A DNA stretch of 64,000 bases from JAGVSZ01 sp035456405 (GTDB lineage Bacteria; Pseudomonadota; Gammaproteobacteria; Burkholderiales; SG8-39), in NCBI GenBank assembly GCA_035456405.1, contig DATIDG010000027.1:15618-79617 (forward strand), in the 5' to 3' direction. Position 1 is the first letter of the stretch; each line of letters opens with the position of its first letter. The notes beneath the pieces are model-generated. The model saw only the letters and a list, made by a program, of their open reading frames with translations, did not search any database and was not told where the DNA came from. Position numbers and translations under genes: made by a program. Shown in pieces: positions 55,718 through 64,000 of the stretch.

Positions 55718-56932
55718 TCATCGGGCGGCCGCGGCCGCGACCGCGGGCGAGCGGCGTCCGCGCGCGCCGGCGGCGGCGAATGCGATCAGCGCGAGCGCCG
55801 AGCATGTGACGAGCGCGGCGAACATCGGGAAGGGCGTGCCGTCGTGCGACAGCCCGACGAGCTGCACCACCGCCGCGCCGATCGCCATTTGAATGCAGCT
55901 CATGAGTCCGGACGCGGCGCCGGAGTGCCCCGGCTGCGCGGACACCGCCTCGGCCTGTACCGGCGCGATCGCCACCGCGCCGAAGAAGCACAGGGCGACG
56001 GTGGGCACGAACCCCACCGCCGTGTGCCACTCGAGCACGCTCGCCGTCACGAGCCCTGCGACGCTGGTCGCCAGGCAGCCGAGGCCGCAGGCGAGGATCA
56101 GCCTGCCGCGGGGCACGCGGTCGCCCCAGCGCCCGCTCGCGTAGTTGCCCGCCACGTAGAAGGCGCAGGCGACGGCGAACCATACCCCGTACTCGGTCGC
56201 GGTGCCGCCATGCACCTCCACGATCAGGTACGGCAGCGCCGCCTGCGTCGCGAAGAAGCTCGCCATGACGAGCGCGAAGAAGAGCGCCGGGCCGAGGTAG
56301 CGCAGGTCGCGCGCGAGCGAACCGAAGCTCGCGAACGTGCCGCGCAGCCCCAGGTCCGGGCGCCGCGTCGCGTTGGTTTCCGGAAGGTACGCCGCGAGCA
56401 CCGCCAGCGCGGCGAAGCCGATCCCCGCGCACAGGCCGAAGATCGTGCGCCAACCCACGTGGTCGAGCAGGATGCCGCCGGCGAGCGGCGAGAGCATCGG
56501 CACGAAGATCATCACCACCGTCAGGTAGGCGAGCACCTGGCCGCTGCGATCACGCCCATACACGTCGTGGACGATGGTGCGCGTCAGAACCAGCCCGGCC
56601 GAGCTGCCCGCCGCCTGCAGCATGCGGCCGAGCACGAGCACCTCGGGCGTCGGCGCGAGCCCGGCGACTACGCTGCCGGCGCAGAAGAGCGCGGTGCCGC
56701 CCAGGATCACCGGCCGTCGCCCGAAGCGGTCCGACAGCGGCCCGTAGACGAGCGTCGCCACCGCGATGGTCGCGAAGGCCAGGCTGATCAGGGTCTGGGC
56801 CGCCGCCATCGGGATCGCGAAGTCGCGGTGCACGAACGGCACCGCCGGGGTGAGGATTTGCGTCGCCATGGGTCCGAGCGCATAGGCCGCGACCAGCGCG
56901 CCGAGCGTCACCAGGTTCATTCGTGCGTTCAT
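55718..56932 (-). CDS. MFS drug-resistance transporter, Bcr/CflA type
   Basis: A 404-residue permease with 12 membrane helices. It has the helix 2-3 motif YGPLSDRFGRRPVIL, the helix-4/5 signature LGRMLQAAGSSAGLVLTRTI and the Bcr/CflA GGTALFCAGSVVAG context. It probably exports hydrophobic compounds. It is convergent with the preceding CoA-transferase operon. Confidence 0.93.
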   Translation of the reverse strand: MNARMNLVTLGALVAAYALGPMATQILTPAVPFVHRDFAIPMAAAQTLISLAFATIAVATLVYGPLSDRFGRRPVILGGTALFCAGSVVAGLAPTPEVLVLGRMLQAAGSSAGLVLTRTIVHDVYGRDRSGQVLAYLTVVMIFVPMLSPLAGGILLDHVGWRTIFGLCAGIGFAALAVLAAYLPETNATRRPDLGLRGTFASFGSLARDLRYLGPALFFALVMASFFATQAALPYLIVEVHGGTATEYGVWFAVACAFYVAGNYASGRWGDRVPRGRLILACGLGCLATSVAGLVTASVLEWHTAVGFVPTVALCFFGAVAIAPVQAEAVSAQPGHSGAASGLMSCIQMAIGAAVVQLVGLSHDGTPFPMFAALVTCSALALIAFAAAGARGRRSPAVAAAAAR

Positions 56933-57134
56933 CGCCTGCTCCAGAGTCCGGGGGAACGCGCGGGGTGTCCGCGCGTCGATCCCGGCGAATGTAGCGAGGC
57001 GGTGTATCCGCTCGATTTCGGTTCGGTCGCCGGCGTGTTTCGGTTTGTTACCCGGCGCGCGACGGGCGGGCGCGCGCGCCGGTTCGGGCGCCGTTCCGAG
57101 CGCCCGCCCGCGCCGCCGAATCAGGTGGAGGAGC

Positions 57135-58145
57135 TTACGATCGGGCCTTGAGCCGCGGATACACCCGCGCGGCGTTGCGGTGGAAGATCTTCTCGCGGTC
57201 GGCCGCGGGCAGCCAGTCGATCGCGTCGAGATATCGCTTGGTGTCGTCGTAATAGTGACCGGTCTCCGGATCGATGCCGCGCACCGCGCCGACCATCTCG
57301 GAGGCGAACAGGATGTTGTCTGCCGGGATCACCTTCAGCAGCAATTCGATGCCGGGCCGGTGATAGACGCAGGTGTCGAAGAAAACGTTGTTCAGCAGCT
57401 CCTTCAGCGGTGGCCGGCCCATGTCCTGCGCGATGCCGCGGTAGCGCCCCCAGTGGTAGGGCACCGCGCCGCCGCCGTGCGGGATGATGAACTTCAGCGT
57501 CGGGAAGTCCTTGAAGAGGTCCGACGTGACGAGCTGCATGAAGGCGGTGGTGTCACCGTTGATGTAGTGCGCCCCGGTGCCGTGGAAGTTGGGGTTGCAC
57601 GAGGCGCTCACGTGGATCATCGCCGGCACGTCGAGCTCGGCCATTTTCTCGTACAGCAGATACCACCACTTGTCGGTGAGAGGCGGGTCGGTCCAGTAGC
57701 CGCCGGACGGGTCCGGGTTCAGGTTGCAGCCGATGAAGCCGAACTCCTTCACGCAGCGCTCGAGCTCCGGGATGCAGTTGTCCGGCCCCACGCCGGGGCT
57801 TTGCGGGAGCTGGCAGACCCCGACGAAGTTCGCCGGGTAGAGCTTGCAGACGCGGTGGATCAGGTCGTTGCAGTGCTCCGACCAGTGCCGGCTCGTCGTC
57901 TCATTGCCGATGTGGTGGCTCATCCCCATCGCGCGCGGCGAGAAGATCGTCAGATCGGTTCCCCGTTCGCGCTGGATGCGGAGCTGCGCCCCTTCGAGGC
58001 TCTCCCGGATCTCGTCGTCGGAGATCTTCAGTGCGCCCTTCGACGACGCGTGGCCCGGCTTGCCGAGGTCCTCGATCTGCTGCTTGCGCCAGGCCTCGAG
58101 CGCCTTCGGTGCCGTCGTGTAATGCCCGTGACAATCGATGATCAT
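57135..58145 (-). CDS. ligJ: 4-oxalomesaconate hydratase LigJ-like amidohydrolase
   Basis: A 336-residue member of the amidohydrolase superfamily. MIIDCHGHYTTAPKALEAWR (HxH metal motif at residues 6 and 8), FIGCNLNPDPSGGYWTDPPL, FIIPHGGGAVPYHWGR and ASEMVGAVRGIDPETGHYYD resemble LigJ closely. LigJ hydrates 4-oxalomesaconate in the protocatechuate 4,5-cleavage pathway. The gene ends a minus-strand run with other catabolic genes. The other pathway genes (ligAB, ligC, ligI, ligK) are not in the window. Confidence 0.87.
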   Translation of the reverse strand: MIIDCHGHYTTAPKALEAWRKQQIEDLGKPGHASSKGALKISDDEIRESLEGAQLRIQRERGTDLTIFSPRAMGMSHHIGNETTSRHWSEHCNDLIHRVCKLYPANFVGVCQLPQSPGVGPDNCIPELERCVKEFGFIGCNLNPDPSGGYWTDPPLTDKWWYLLYEKMAELDVPAMIHVSASCNPNFHGTGAHYINGDTTAFMQLVTSDLFKDFPTLKFIIPHGGGAVPYHWGRYRGIAQDMGRPPLKELLNNVFFDTCVYHRPGIELLLKVIPADNILFASEMVGAVRGIDPETGHYYDDTKRYLDAIDWLPAADREKIFHRNAARVYPRLKARS

Positions 58146-58162
58146 GCCGTTGCCTTCCCTGG

Positions 58163-59062
58163 CTAGTTTCCGAGCGTGCGGGTCGTGTCGTCGAAGAGCT
58201 CATCCACCTCGTAGGGACGTGGAATGAGACCCTGTCTGAAGCAGCAGTCGATGGCGACCTCGAGGTTGCGGCGGTTCGCAGCAACGCCGAACGGGTTCAA
58301 ATCAACCTCGCCGGCCTTCGGCAGCCCCGCCGCCCGCTTGCTCTCGATGAGCAGGCGATAGACCTCCCGCACCGCCTCCGCATCGGATTTCAAGAGCGTG
58401 TCCTTCACCACGACGAGGTGATTGAGCTGGATCGCGCCGTGCTTCGCGTGCCATGCCCGCGCCGCGGCGGCCGGATCCGGAATCAATGTCTTGATGCGCG
58501 GGTCCGCCGGCGCGCCGTCGCCCACGATCGCCGCATCGATCTCGCCTGCGAGGAGCATGTCGACCACCTTCGCGCCCGGGGGCGCGCGCTCGACGTTGGG
58601 CGGGTCGCGGAATTCGGCGACGTGCGCCTCCTCGAACGTCACCCAATTCACCTGTGCGGGCCCGATCCCGTAGTCGTCGGCGAGGATGCCGCGGATCCAG
58701 GCGCCAGTCGTGACCGAGTAGGAGCGTACGCCGACGCGCTTGCCGCGAAGGTCGCCGGGGGCGAGCGGCCCGCGTTCGGCGTTGTATACGAACAGCGGGT
58801 GCTGGAAGCGCCCCACCAGCACGGCGGGCAGGAGCGTCAGCGGTTTTCCGTGCGTCTTCGCGATCAGGTAGGTGACGATCGCGAGCTCGGCGACGTCGAA
58901 TTCGAGGTCGCGCACCACGCGCTTGAAACCGGAGCTCACCGGCTTGATGTCCGCGAAATCGAGGCTGACCTGCGGCGAACGAACCTGGCCCGACTTGAGC
59001 GCGGCGGTCACGGGGTAGTCGCCGAGGAGGGCGCGCAACTTCAACGACGATGGTGTGCTCAT
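58163..59062 (-). CDS. 4,5-dihydroxyphthalate decarboxylase-like / ABC receptor-fold protein
   Basis: A 299-residue protein with a receptor-like fold (LRALLGDYPVTAALKSGQV, FDVAELAIVTYLIAK, PGDLRGKRVGVRSYSVTTG). Homologues include 4,5-dihydroxyphthalate decarboxylase and NMT1-type ABC receptors. No signal peptide is present, which favours a cytoplasmic enzyme. The enzyme would yield protocatechuate, the starting point of the LigJ pathway, so this assignment fits the context. I cannot rule out a receptor with a missing signal peptide. Confidence 0.7.
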   Translation of the reverse strand: MSTPSSLKLRALLGDYPVTAALKSGQVRSPQVSLDFADIKPVSSGFKRVVRDLEFDVAELAIVTYLIAKTHGKPLTLLPAVLVGRFQHPLFVYNAERGPLAPGDLRGKRVGVRSYSVTTGAWIRGILADDYGIGPAQVNWVTFEEAHVAEFRDPPNVERAPPGAKVVDMLLAGEIDAAIVGDGAPADPRIKTLIPDPAAAARAWHAKHGAIQLNHLVVVKDTLLKSDAEAVREVYRLLIESKRAAGLPKAGEVDLNPFGVAANRRNLEVAIDCCFRQGLIPRPYEVDELFDDTTRTLGN

Positions 59063-59071
59063 CGCGCTTCC

Positions 59072-60679
59072 TCAGAACTGCGCGCGATACTGCGCGGGAT
59101 CGATGCGCGCGCCGATCACCAGCGGCCGGTCCTGCGGCCGCGCGTCGGCGAGCGCGCGCGAGAGCGCGGTGGCGCTGTCCACCATCACGCCTTCGCACGC
59201 CATGGCGCGGGCGAGCTGCGAAACGTCGATGGGCTCGATCAGCGAGCCCCAGCTCGGATAGTTGCGTTGGGCCTGCTTGATCTCGATGCGGTTGAGGCTG
59301 TCGTCGCAGAAGACCACGACCAGGAGCCCGAGCCCGAGGCTCGCGGCGAGCCGCAGCTCGCTTTGCACCATCGCCAGCCCGCCGTCGCCGATGAAGCACG
59401 CCACCGGCCGTGCGGGCTCGAGCAGCTTCGCGACGATTGCCGCCGGCAGCGAGTAACCCATCGAGGACAGGCCATTCGTCATCAGCACTGAACGCGGTGC
59501 GTACGCCGTCCAGCCCTGGCCGACAAGGAGCTTGTGCGAGCCGACGTCGGTCGTCGCGATCGCCTCGCGCGGCATCGCCTCGCGCACGAGGTCGACGACG
59601 TCGGTCGGATTGAGCTTGCCGGCGACCCGTCCGGCGTAGTACGCCGCGCGCAGGCCCTCGCGGTGGTGGCGTACCTCCGCCGCCGCCCATTTCGGCGCGC
59701 CGCGCCATGCGGCGGCGCTGGCCTCCAGGATCGGCGGGATGTCCCCCACGATCTCGGCGTCCGCCGGATAGATCTGGTCGGTGTTGGGCGTGGCGTCGAT
59801 ATGGACCGTCGGCACGGCGAGCGACCATGGCTTGATCAGCTCGACCGCGTCGAACCCGATCGCGAGCAGGAGATCGCAGCCCTTCAGGAAGTCCCAAACG
59901 ATCGCGTTGCAAGCCATGTCGAGCGTGCCGGCGTAGCACGGATGGTCCTCGGCGAGTACCCCTTTCGCCATCGGCGACACCACGACCGGGACGCCGAGCG
60001 TCTCGGCGAACTGCGCGAGGGCGCGCGCCGCGCCGGCGCGCTGCGCGCCGGTGCCGGCGAGTACCGCCGGGCGTCGCGCGGCACGGACGCGTGCGGGGAC
60101 GTCGGCGGCCGCCGCGGCGGAGGCGAAGATCCGTGGCGGGGCGGGCAGGGCCGCGAGCGGTGGCAGGGCGATGCCGGCGTCGAGCGCCTCGGCGCCGATC
60201 ACGTCGGCCGGCGTGGTGATGTGGACCGGCCCGGGCCGCTCCGCGGTCGCAGTGCGCAGCGCCCTGCGCATGACCGCGGCGACGGTGTCCGGCGCGACGT
60301 GCGTCGTCCACTTGCTCACCGGCGCGAAGAGGCGGTTGTGGTCGAGCACCTGGTGGGTAAAGGTCTGCTCCCGCTTGCGCTCGATCTGGCCCGATAGCGC
60401 GATCATCGGCACGCGGTCGAGCCAAGCGCTCGCGACCGCGTTCACGAGGTTCGACGAGCCGGGCCCGAGCGTGGACATGCACGCTCCCGGGCGCCCGGTG
60501 AGGAAGCCGTATGCCTCCGCCATCAGGCCGGCAGTGCCCTCGCGGCGCCCGAGTACGAACTGCATGCCGGCGCGGCGCGCCGCCTCCATCAGCTCGATGT
60601 TGGGATCGCCGGGATAGCCGAAAAGGTGGCGCGTGCCGGCGGCGGCGAGGTACTGCACGATCACTTCCGCGACGTTCAC
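59072..60679 (-). CDS. Thiamine diphosphate-dependent enzyme, acetolactate synthase-like
   Basis: A 535-residue TPP enzyme of the acetolactate synthase/benzoylformate decarboxylase superfamily. The catalytic glutamate lies in LGRREGTAGLMAEAYGFLTG, GPGSSNLVNAVASAWLDRVP is the next block, and the TPP site is GDGGLAMVQSELRLAASLG ending in SLNRIEIKQ. The start is GTG at 60679, overlapping the PrpD stop. It could condense or decarboxylate a 2-oxo acid produced in the pathway. Confidence 0.87.
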   Translation of the reverse strand: MNVAEVIVQYLAAAGTRHLFGYPGDPNIELMEAARRAGMQFVLGRREGTAGLMAEAYGFLTGRPGACMSTLGPGSSNLVNAVASAWLDRVPMIALSGQIERKREQTFTHQVLDHNRLFAPVSKWTTHVAPDTVAAVMRRALRTATAERPGPVHITTPADVIGAEALDAGIALPPLAALPAPPRIFASAAAAADVPARVRAARRPAVLAGTGAQRAGAARALAQFAETLGVPVVVSPMAKGVLAEDHPCYAGTLDMACNAIVWDFLKGCDLLLAIGFDAVELIKPWSLAVPTVHIDATPNTDQIYPADAEIVGDIPPILEASAAAWRGAPKWAAAEVRHHREGLRAAYYAGRVAGKLNPTDVVDLVREAMPREAIATTDVGSHKLLVGQGWTAYAPRSVLMTNGLSSMGYSLPAAIVAKLLEPARPVACFIGDGGLAMVQSELRLAASLGLGLLVVVFCDDSLNRIEIKQAQRNYPSWGSLIEPIDVSQLARAMACEGVMVDSATALSRALADARPQDRPLVIGARIDPAQYRAQF

Positions 60680-62022
60680 TCCGGCCCTCCCAAGGCATCG
60701 ACCGACGCGAGGGCGTCGAGCCGCCACAGGCGCTCGAGCAGAGCCTCGGCCCGCGCCGCGCCCAGCGCCGGCGTCGCGAGCTCGCGGAACTTCGCGTCGA
60801 GCTGCTCGTCGGACAGCGGATCATCCGGATCGCCGACGCGGGTCGGCTGCAGGAACGTCTCGCGCCGGCCGTCGCGCGTTTCGATCGTGACGCGCGCCGC
60901 GCGCTGCGCCGGGAACCCCGCATCGAGCGCCGGGTCCACCACGACCTCCACCTCATTCATCAGTGCGCGCGTCGCCGCCTCGCCGAGGCGATCCGGCGCG
61001 AACGCAGCGATGCGTACGCTGCCGTGCATGAGCGCGGTCGCGATCACGTACTTGAGCGAAAAGCGGCCCTCGGCCTCGGTGCGCGGGTCCTCGCAGCCGG
61101 CCACGTCGAGCGCGGCCTTGTAGGTGCCGACCGCCACGTGCCGGATGTCCGCCGCAGTCACGCCCATCCTCGCCTTCAGGGCAAGGGCGCCGTCGATCGC
61201 CGCGAAGGCGTGACCGCAGCAGGCGTGGTTCTTCACGGTCACGCGCGCGGTGTGGAAGTCGCGGCCGAGCGCGCCGAGCGCCCGATCCCAGTCGGGGCCG
61301 TCGCCCATCGCCTTGCCGAAGCCCGCCTCGCCCTCGAGCACGTCGAGCGAGCCGGTGACGCCCTCGGCCGCGGCGAGCGCCGCCGTGAGGCCCGCCTCGG
61401 CCGCGCGGCCGGCGTGCAGCGGCTTCGACATCGAGTCGGTCCGAAACGCCTGCTGCAACCCGGCCGAGAAGGTCGCGACCGTGGCGAGGGCGTGCGCGAA
61501 GCGTGTCGCATCGAGGCCGAGCAGGTCGGCCACCGCCGCGCAGGCGCCGAAACAGCCGATCGTGCCCGTGTTGTGCCAGTATCGGTAATGCGCGCGCCCC
61601 ATCGCCGCGCCGATGCGCGTGGAGATTTCGTAACCCACGATGACGGCGCGCACGAACTGTAGGCCCGAGGCGCCGCGCGCTTGCGCAGCCGCGAGGGCGG
61701 CAGGGATCGTCGCCGCGCCCGGGTGGAAGATGCCGTCGCGGAAGATGTCGTCCACTTCCGTGGTGTGGGCCGCGGTGCCGTTGATGAGCGCCGCGGCGCG
61801 CGCAGTGGCGCGGCGTCCGAGCGCGAGGCGCGCCTTGCCCCGGTCGAGCTCCTCGGCCAGGGCGCGCTCGAGCAGCGTCGCGGGCGGCGCGACGGCACCC
61901 GAAAGCATCGCGGCATGCAGGTCGACGACCGCACGCTTCGCGTGGTGTGCCAGCCCGGTCGCAAGCGCCTCGCCGCGAAACCGCTCGGCCCAGGTCGCGA
62001 GGCGCTCGACGACGTACGCCAT
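60676..62022 (-). CDS. MmgE/PrpD-family protein
   Basis: A 448-residue member of the 2-methylcitrate/cis-aconitate-type dehydratase superfamily: GTAAHTTEVDDIFRDGIFHP, YRYWHNTGTIGCFGACAAV and VKNHACCGHAFAAIDGALAL are its hallmarks. It overlaps the TPP enzyme. I chose the ATG at 62022, thirteen bases after the receptor gene; the frame is open further upstream. The substrate is a branched or hydroxylated tricarboxylic acid, probably from the same catabolic pathway. Confidence 0.9.
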   Translation of the reverse strand: MAYVVERLATWAERFRGEALATGLAHHAKRAVVDLHAAMLSGAVAPPATLLERALAEELDRGKARLALGRRATARAAALINGTAAHTTEVDDIFRDGIFHPGAATIPAALAAAQARGASGLQFVRAVIVGYEISTRIGAAMGRAHYRYWHNTGTIGCFGACAAVADLLGLDATRFAHALATVATFSAGLQQAFRTDSMSKPLHAGRAAEAGLTAALAAAEGVTGSLDVLEGEAGFGKAMGDGPDWDRALGALGRDFHTARVTVKNHACCGHAFAAIDGALALKARMGVTAADIRHVAVGTYKAALDVAGCEDPRTEAEGRFSLKYVIATALMHGSVRIAAFAPDRLGEAATRALMNEVEVVVDPALDAGFPAQRAARVTIETRDGRRETFLQPTRVGDPDDPLSDEQLDAKFRELATPALGAARAEALLERLWRLDALASVDALGGPE

Positions 62023-62035
62023 GCCGACCGCCGGA

Positions 62036-62995
62036 TCAGTTCGCCTTGATACCGGCCTTGCGCACGACCTCGCCCCAGCGCGCCTGCTCGGCGGCGATGA
62101 AGTCGCCGTACGCATTCGGCGTCGAGCCGACGGCCTCCGCGCTGTCGACCGCGAAGCGCTCGGCGACCGACGGTTGCCGCGCGGCCTTCGCCGCCTCCGC
62201 GGCGAGGCGCTCGATAACGGCAGCCGGCGTCTTCGCGGGCGCATTCAGGCCGTACCATTGCGTCGCCTCGAAGCCAGAATAGCCCTGTTCGGCGACCGTT
62301 TGCGCTTCGGGAACGACCCCAAGCCGCTGCGCGCTGCCGACCGCGATGACGCGCAGTTTGCCCGCCTTCACGTGCGGCAGCAGCGGCGGCGTGCCCGCCG
62401 AGGTCGCCTGCGTGCGGCCGGCGACGAGATCGATGAGGTTGGGCCCGGTGCCCTTGTAAGGCACGTGCACCACGTCGATTCCGGCGACGAGCTTGAGGTG
62501 CTCGAACGCGAGGTGCCCGGCGCTGCCGTTGCCCGCCGACCCGTAGTAGAGCTTGCCGGGCTCCTTCTTCGCGAGCGCCACGAACTCGCGCAGATCCTTC
62601 GCCGGTACGTCGACGTGCACCACGAAGATGTTCGGCACCTTGGCGAGCAGCGATACGGCGGCGAAGTCCTTGTCGGTGTCGAAGGGCAGCTTCTCGAACA
62701 TGAACGGGTTGACCGCCAGGGTGCCGATATGCCCGATGATCAGCGTGTAGCCGTCGGGATCCGCCCGCGCCACCTCCTGCATGGCGACGTTGCCGGCGCC
62801 GCCCGGCTTGTTGTCGATGACGATCGGCTGGCCGAGGCCCTTCTCCATCTCGACGGCGAAGGCGCGGGCAACGATCGAGGAGGACCCGCCGGGCGCGAAC
62901 GGCACGACGAGGCGGATGGGTTTCACGGGCCACTGCGCGTGCGCGGCCTGGGCGAGCAGGGCGGCGAGGGCCGCGACGACGAGTCGGAGGATCAT
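62036..62995 (-). CDS. Tripartite tricarboxylate transporter receptor, Bug family
   Basis: A 319-residue secreted receptor (signal LRLVVAALAALLAQAAHA). The Bug signature is PIRLVVPFAPGGSSSIVARA, VIDNKPGGAGNVAM and RADPDGYTLIIGH. It is the first gene of the minus-strand catabolic run. No TctA/TctB genes are next to it; they may be the TctBA at 30251 or lie elsewhere. Confidence 0.93.
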   Translation of the reverse strand: MILRLVVAALAALLAQAAHAQWPVKPIRLVVPFAPGGSSSIVARAFAVEMEKGLGQPIVIDNKPGGAGNVAMQEVARADPDGYTLIIGHIGTLAVNPFMFEKLPFDTDKDFAAVSLLAKVPNIFVVHVDVPAKDLREFVALAKKEPGKLYYGSAGNGSAGHLAFEHLKLVAGIDVVHVPYKGTGPNLIDLVAGRTQATSAGTPPLLPHVKAGKLRVIAVGSAQRLGVVPEAQTVAEQGYSGFEATQWYGLNAPAKTPAAVIERLAAEAAKAARQPSVAERFAVDSAEAVGSTPNAYGDFIAAEQARWGEVVRKAGIKAN

Positions 62996-63245
62996 GCGTT
63001 CTCCCTGTGAGCCGGTGCGACGCCGACCTGGCGACGAGTCGGTCCAAACGGTCCGGTCATCCGGTCACACAGGCGCATTGTGACGGCAGCGCCCCGTCCC
63101 GGCCAGCGCAAAGCGCTATAGCAGCTAGTCCGGAGATGCCGTACCTGCCTACTTCCGCGTGACCTAGAGTCGCGTGCGTGCGCCGTGGCCGGCGTCCCGT
63201 CAGTCCGGTGCGTGGCCACAACCATGCGTTCGTCGGGAGCGTAGC

Positions 63246-63704
63246 GTGAACCAGTCAGCCGGTAGCAAGCCGAGGCTTCTGATCCCTCAACTCGCACCCT
63301 TTTACGAGCGGGTCGAGCCCCTGTCCTGGCTACTCGTGCGGGTGACCGTGGGTCTCATGCTCATTCCGCACGGCTGGCCGAAGCTCGCAGCGGGAATCGC
63401 CGCTACCGCCGCAAGCACGCTCGCGAAGCGCGGTATCCAGCCCGCGGAGCCGCTGGCGGTGGTGCTCATCACGCTGGAAACGCTCGGCGGACTGTGCATT
63501 GCGCTGGGGCTGTTCACTCGATTCTGGGCCGCCGCGGTCACGATCGAGATGGCGGTGATTGTCTACCATTACCTCCCGGCGGGCTTCGGGTGGACGAAGC
63601 CCGGCTACGAGTATCCGCTGATGTGGGGGCTCATCATGCTTGCCGTCGCGCTGCGCGGCGGTGGACCGTATTCCCTCGACCGGAAACTCGGCTGGGAGCT
63701 TTGA
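63246..63704 (+). CDS. DoxX-family membrane protein
   Basis: A 152-residue protein with four membrane helices (RVTVGLMLIPHGWPKLAAG, VVLITLETLGGLCIALGLFT, AAVTIEMAVIVYHYLPAG, LMWGLIMLAVALRGGGPYSL). This is the DoxX/SURF4-type fold, linked to quinone or thiosulfate metabolism, with no specific partner here. I chose the GTG at 63246 with GGGAG five bases upstream. The frame is open further upstream. Confidence 0.85.
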   Translation: MNQSAGSKPRLLIPQLAPFYERVEPLSWLLVRVTVGLMLIPHGWPKLAAGIAATAASTLAKRGIQPAEPLAVVLITLETLGGLCIALGLFTRFWAAAVTIEMAVIVYHYLPAGFGWTKPGYEYPLMWGLIMLAVALRGGGPYSLDRKLGWEL

Positions 63705-63846
63705 TCCGCGGCCGGAGGGCGGTAAGCTTCGCCGTCGCGGCCCCGCCCCGCTCGAGCGGATCCAGTCGCAGTGCGCCGAAGATCGTGTCGGGCGGGGGTG
63801 CGGCACTCCTCCGCCGCGTCCGTAGAACTCGCCACCGGAGCGCTAG

Positions 63847-64000
63847 ATGCCAGAATCCGACAGGGAACGTCCAGAAGCCGTGATCCGACTTGCCGCTGCC
63901 GACGGCTTCGGCTTCGATGCGGCCAGGGCCGGCGCGGCAGGCAGCCGCACCGGCGGCCTGGTCATCCTCCAAGAGATCTTCGGGCTCACCGACCAGCTCA
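63847..64000 (+). CDS. Dienelactone hydrolase family protein, N-terminal part
   Basis: Only 51 codons are present. ATG at 63847 starts MPESDRERPEAVIRLAAADG, and the segment GGLVILQEIFGLTDQL is the family start before the nucleophile loop. Dienelactone hydrolases act on chlorinated or natural cis-dienelactones; the catalytic Cys-Asp-His lies beyond the window. Confidence 0.8.
   Translation, partial: MPESDRERPEAVIRLAAADGFGFDAARAGAAGSRTGGLVILQEIFGLTDQL

Noticed and set aside
58163..59062. Simple annotation as an ABC receptor
   Set aside because: No signal peptide, and the LigJ neighbourhood suits a decarboxylase; kept as an ambiguous call.

Overview
The window is a 64 kb piece of a high-GC bacterial chromosome (roughly two-thirds G+C by eye). 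The gene content points to a betaproteobacterium of the Burkholderiales/Rhodocyclales type: Bug-family (TctC) receptors, CaiB/BaiF CoA-transferases, UbiD/UbiX, LigJ and Prim-Pol/THUMP/RMD1 accessory genes. No rRNA, tRNA, CRISPR array, insertion sequence or intact phage was found. Coding density is high, genes run in long co-directional runs, and many neighbours overlap by ATGA or GTGA.

Layout. 1-3.5 kb: the end of an iron(III)/2-aminoethylphosphonate-type ABC importer (receptor, ATPase, fused permease) and a universal stress protein. 3.5-5.8 kb: two divergent peptidoglycan enzymes with overlapping start codons. 5.9-8.6 kb: a scrap-yard of gene remnants (the 5' end of a Prim-Pol gene, a malic-enzyme piece, a frameshifted ABC receptor, a CBS tail) around two or three small intact genes (hypothetical, HNH-like, THUMP). 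8.6-11.5 kb: a Prim-Pol/archaemetzincin pair, an RMD1-family protein and a DUF883 protein. 11.5-19.9 kb: a flavodoxin-ferredoxin fusion, an LVIVD-repeat protein, a polysaccharide deacetylase, an orphan NMT1-type receptor and an NfeD-FloA membrane operon. 20-26.8 kb (minus strand): acetyl-CoA synthetase, pyruvate dehydrogenase E1alpha/E1beta/E2, a lone acyl carrier protein and malic enzyme. 27-36.8 kb: a transport/dehydrogenase run (Bug receptor, DctP, aldo-keto reductase, TctB, TctA, Ldh, SDR, a cDPG-synthetase-like P-loop protein, an NSS symporter). 36.9-48 kb: CBS, GroEL, NAPRTase, Lon-like protease, Usp and a three-gene ABC exporter. 48-56.9 kb: AsnRS, TerB, MsrA, UbiX-UbiD with two CoA-transferase subunits, a flavin split-barrel protein and an MFS pump. 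57-63 kb (minus strand): a catabolic run with LigJ, a dihydroxyphthalate-decarboxylase-like protein, a TPP enzyme, MmgE/PrpD and a Bug receptor. The window ends with DoxX and the start of a dienelactone hydrolase.

The strongest unifying signal is regulatory. Seven 14-bp palindromes of the form TTGA(C/T)-N4-(G/A)TCAA, the FNR/Anr/Dnr-type recognition pattern, lie upstream of genes. Each has a -10-like hexamer starting 28.5-29.5 bp from the box centre, the geometry of class II FNR-dependent promoters (box at -41.5). They head the Prim-Pol pair (and its truncated copy), the HNH-like gene, the DUF883 gene, the acs-pdh-ACP-malic operon, the tct run and the CBS-GroEL-NAPRTase-Lon-Usp-exporter run. 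About 28 kb (19979-47976) therefore looks like a low-oxygen-responsive block made of three back-to-back operons. It would couple C4/tricarboxylate uptake, malate-to-acetyl-CoA conversion, NAD salvage and protein quality control. The O2 link is inferred from the motif and was not tested.
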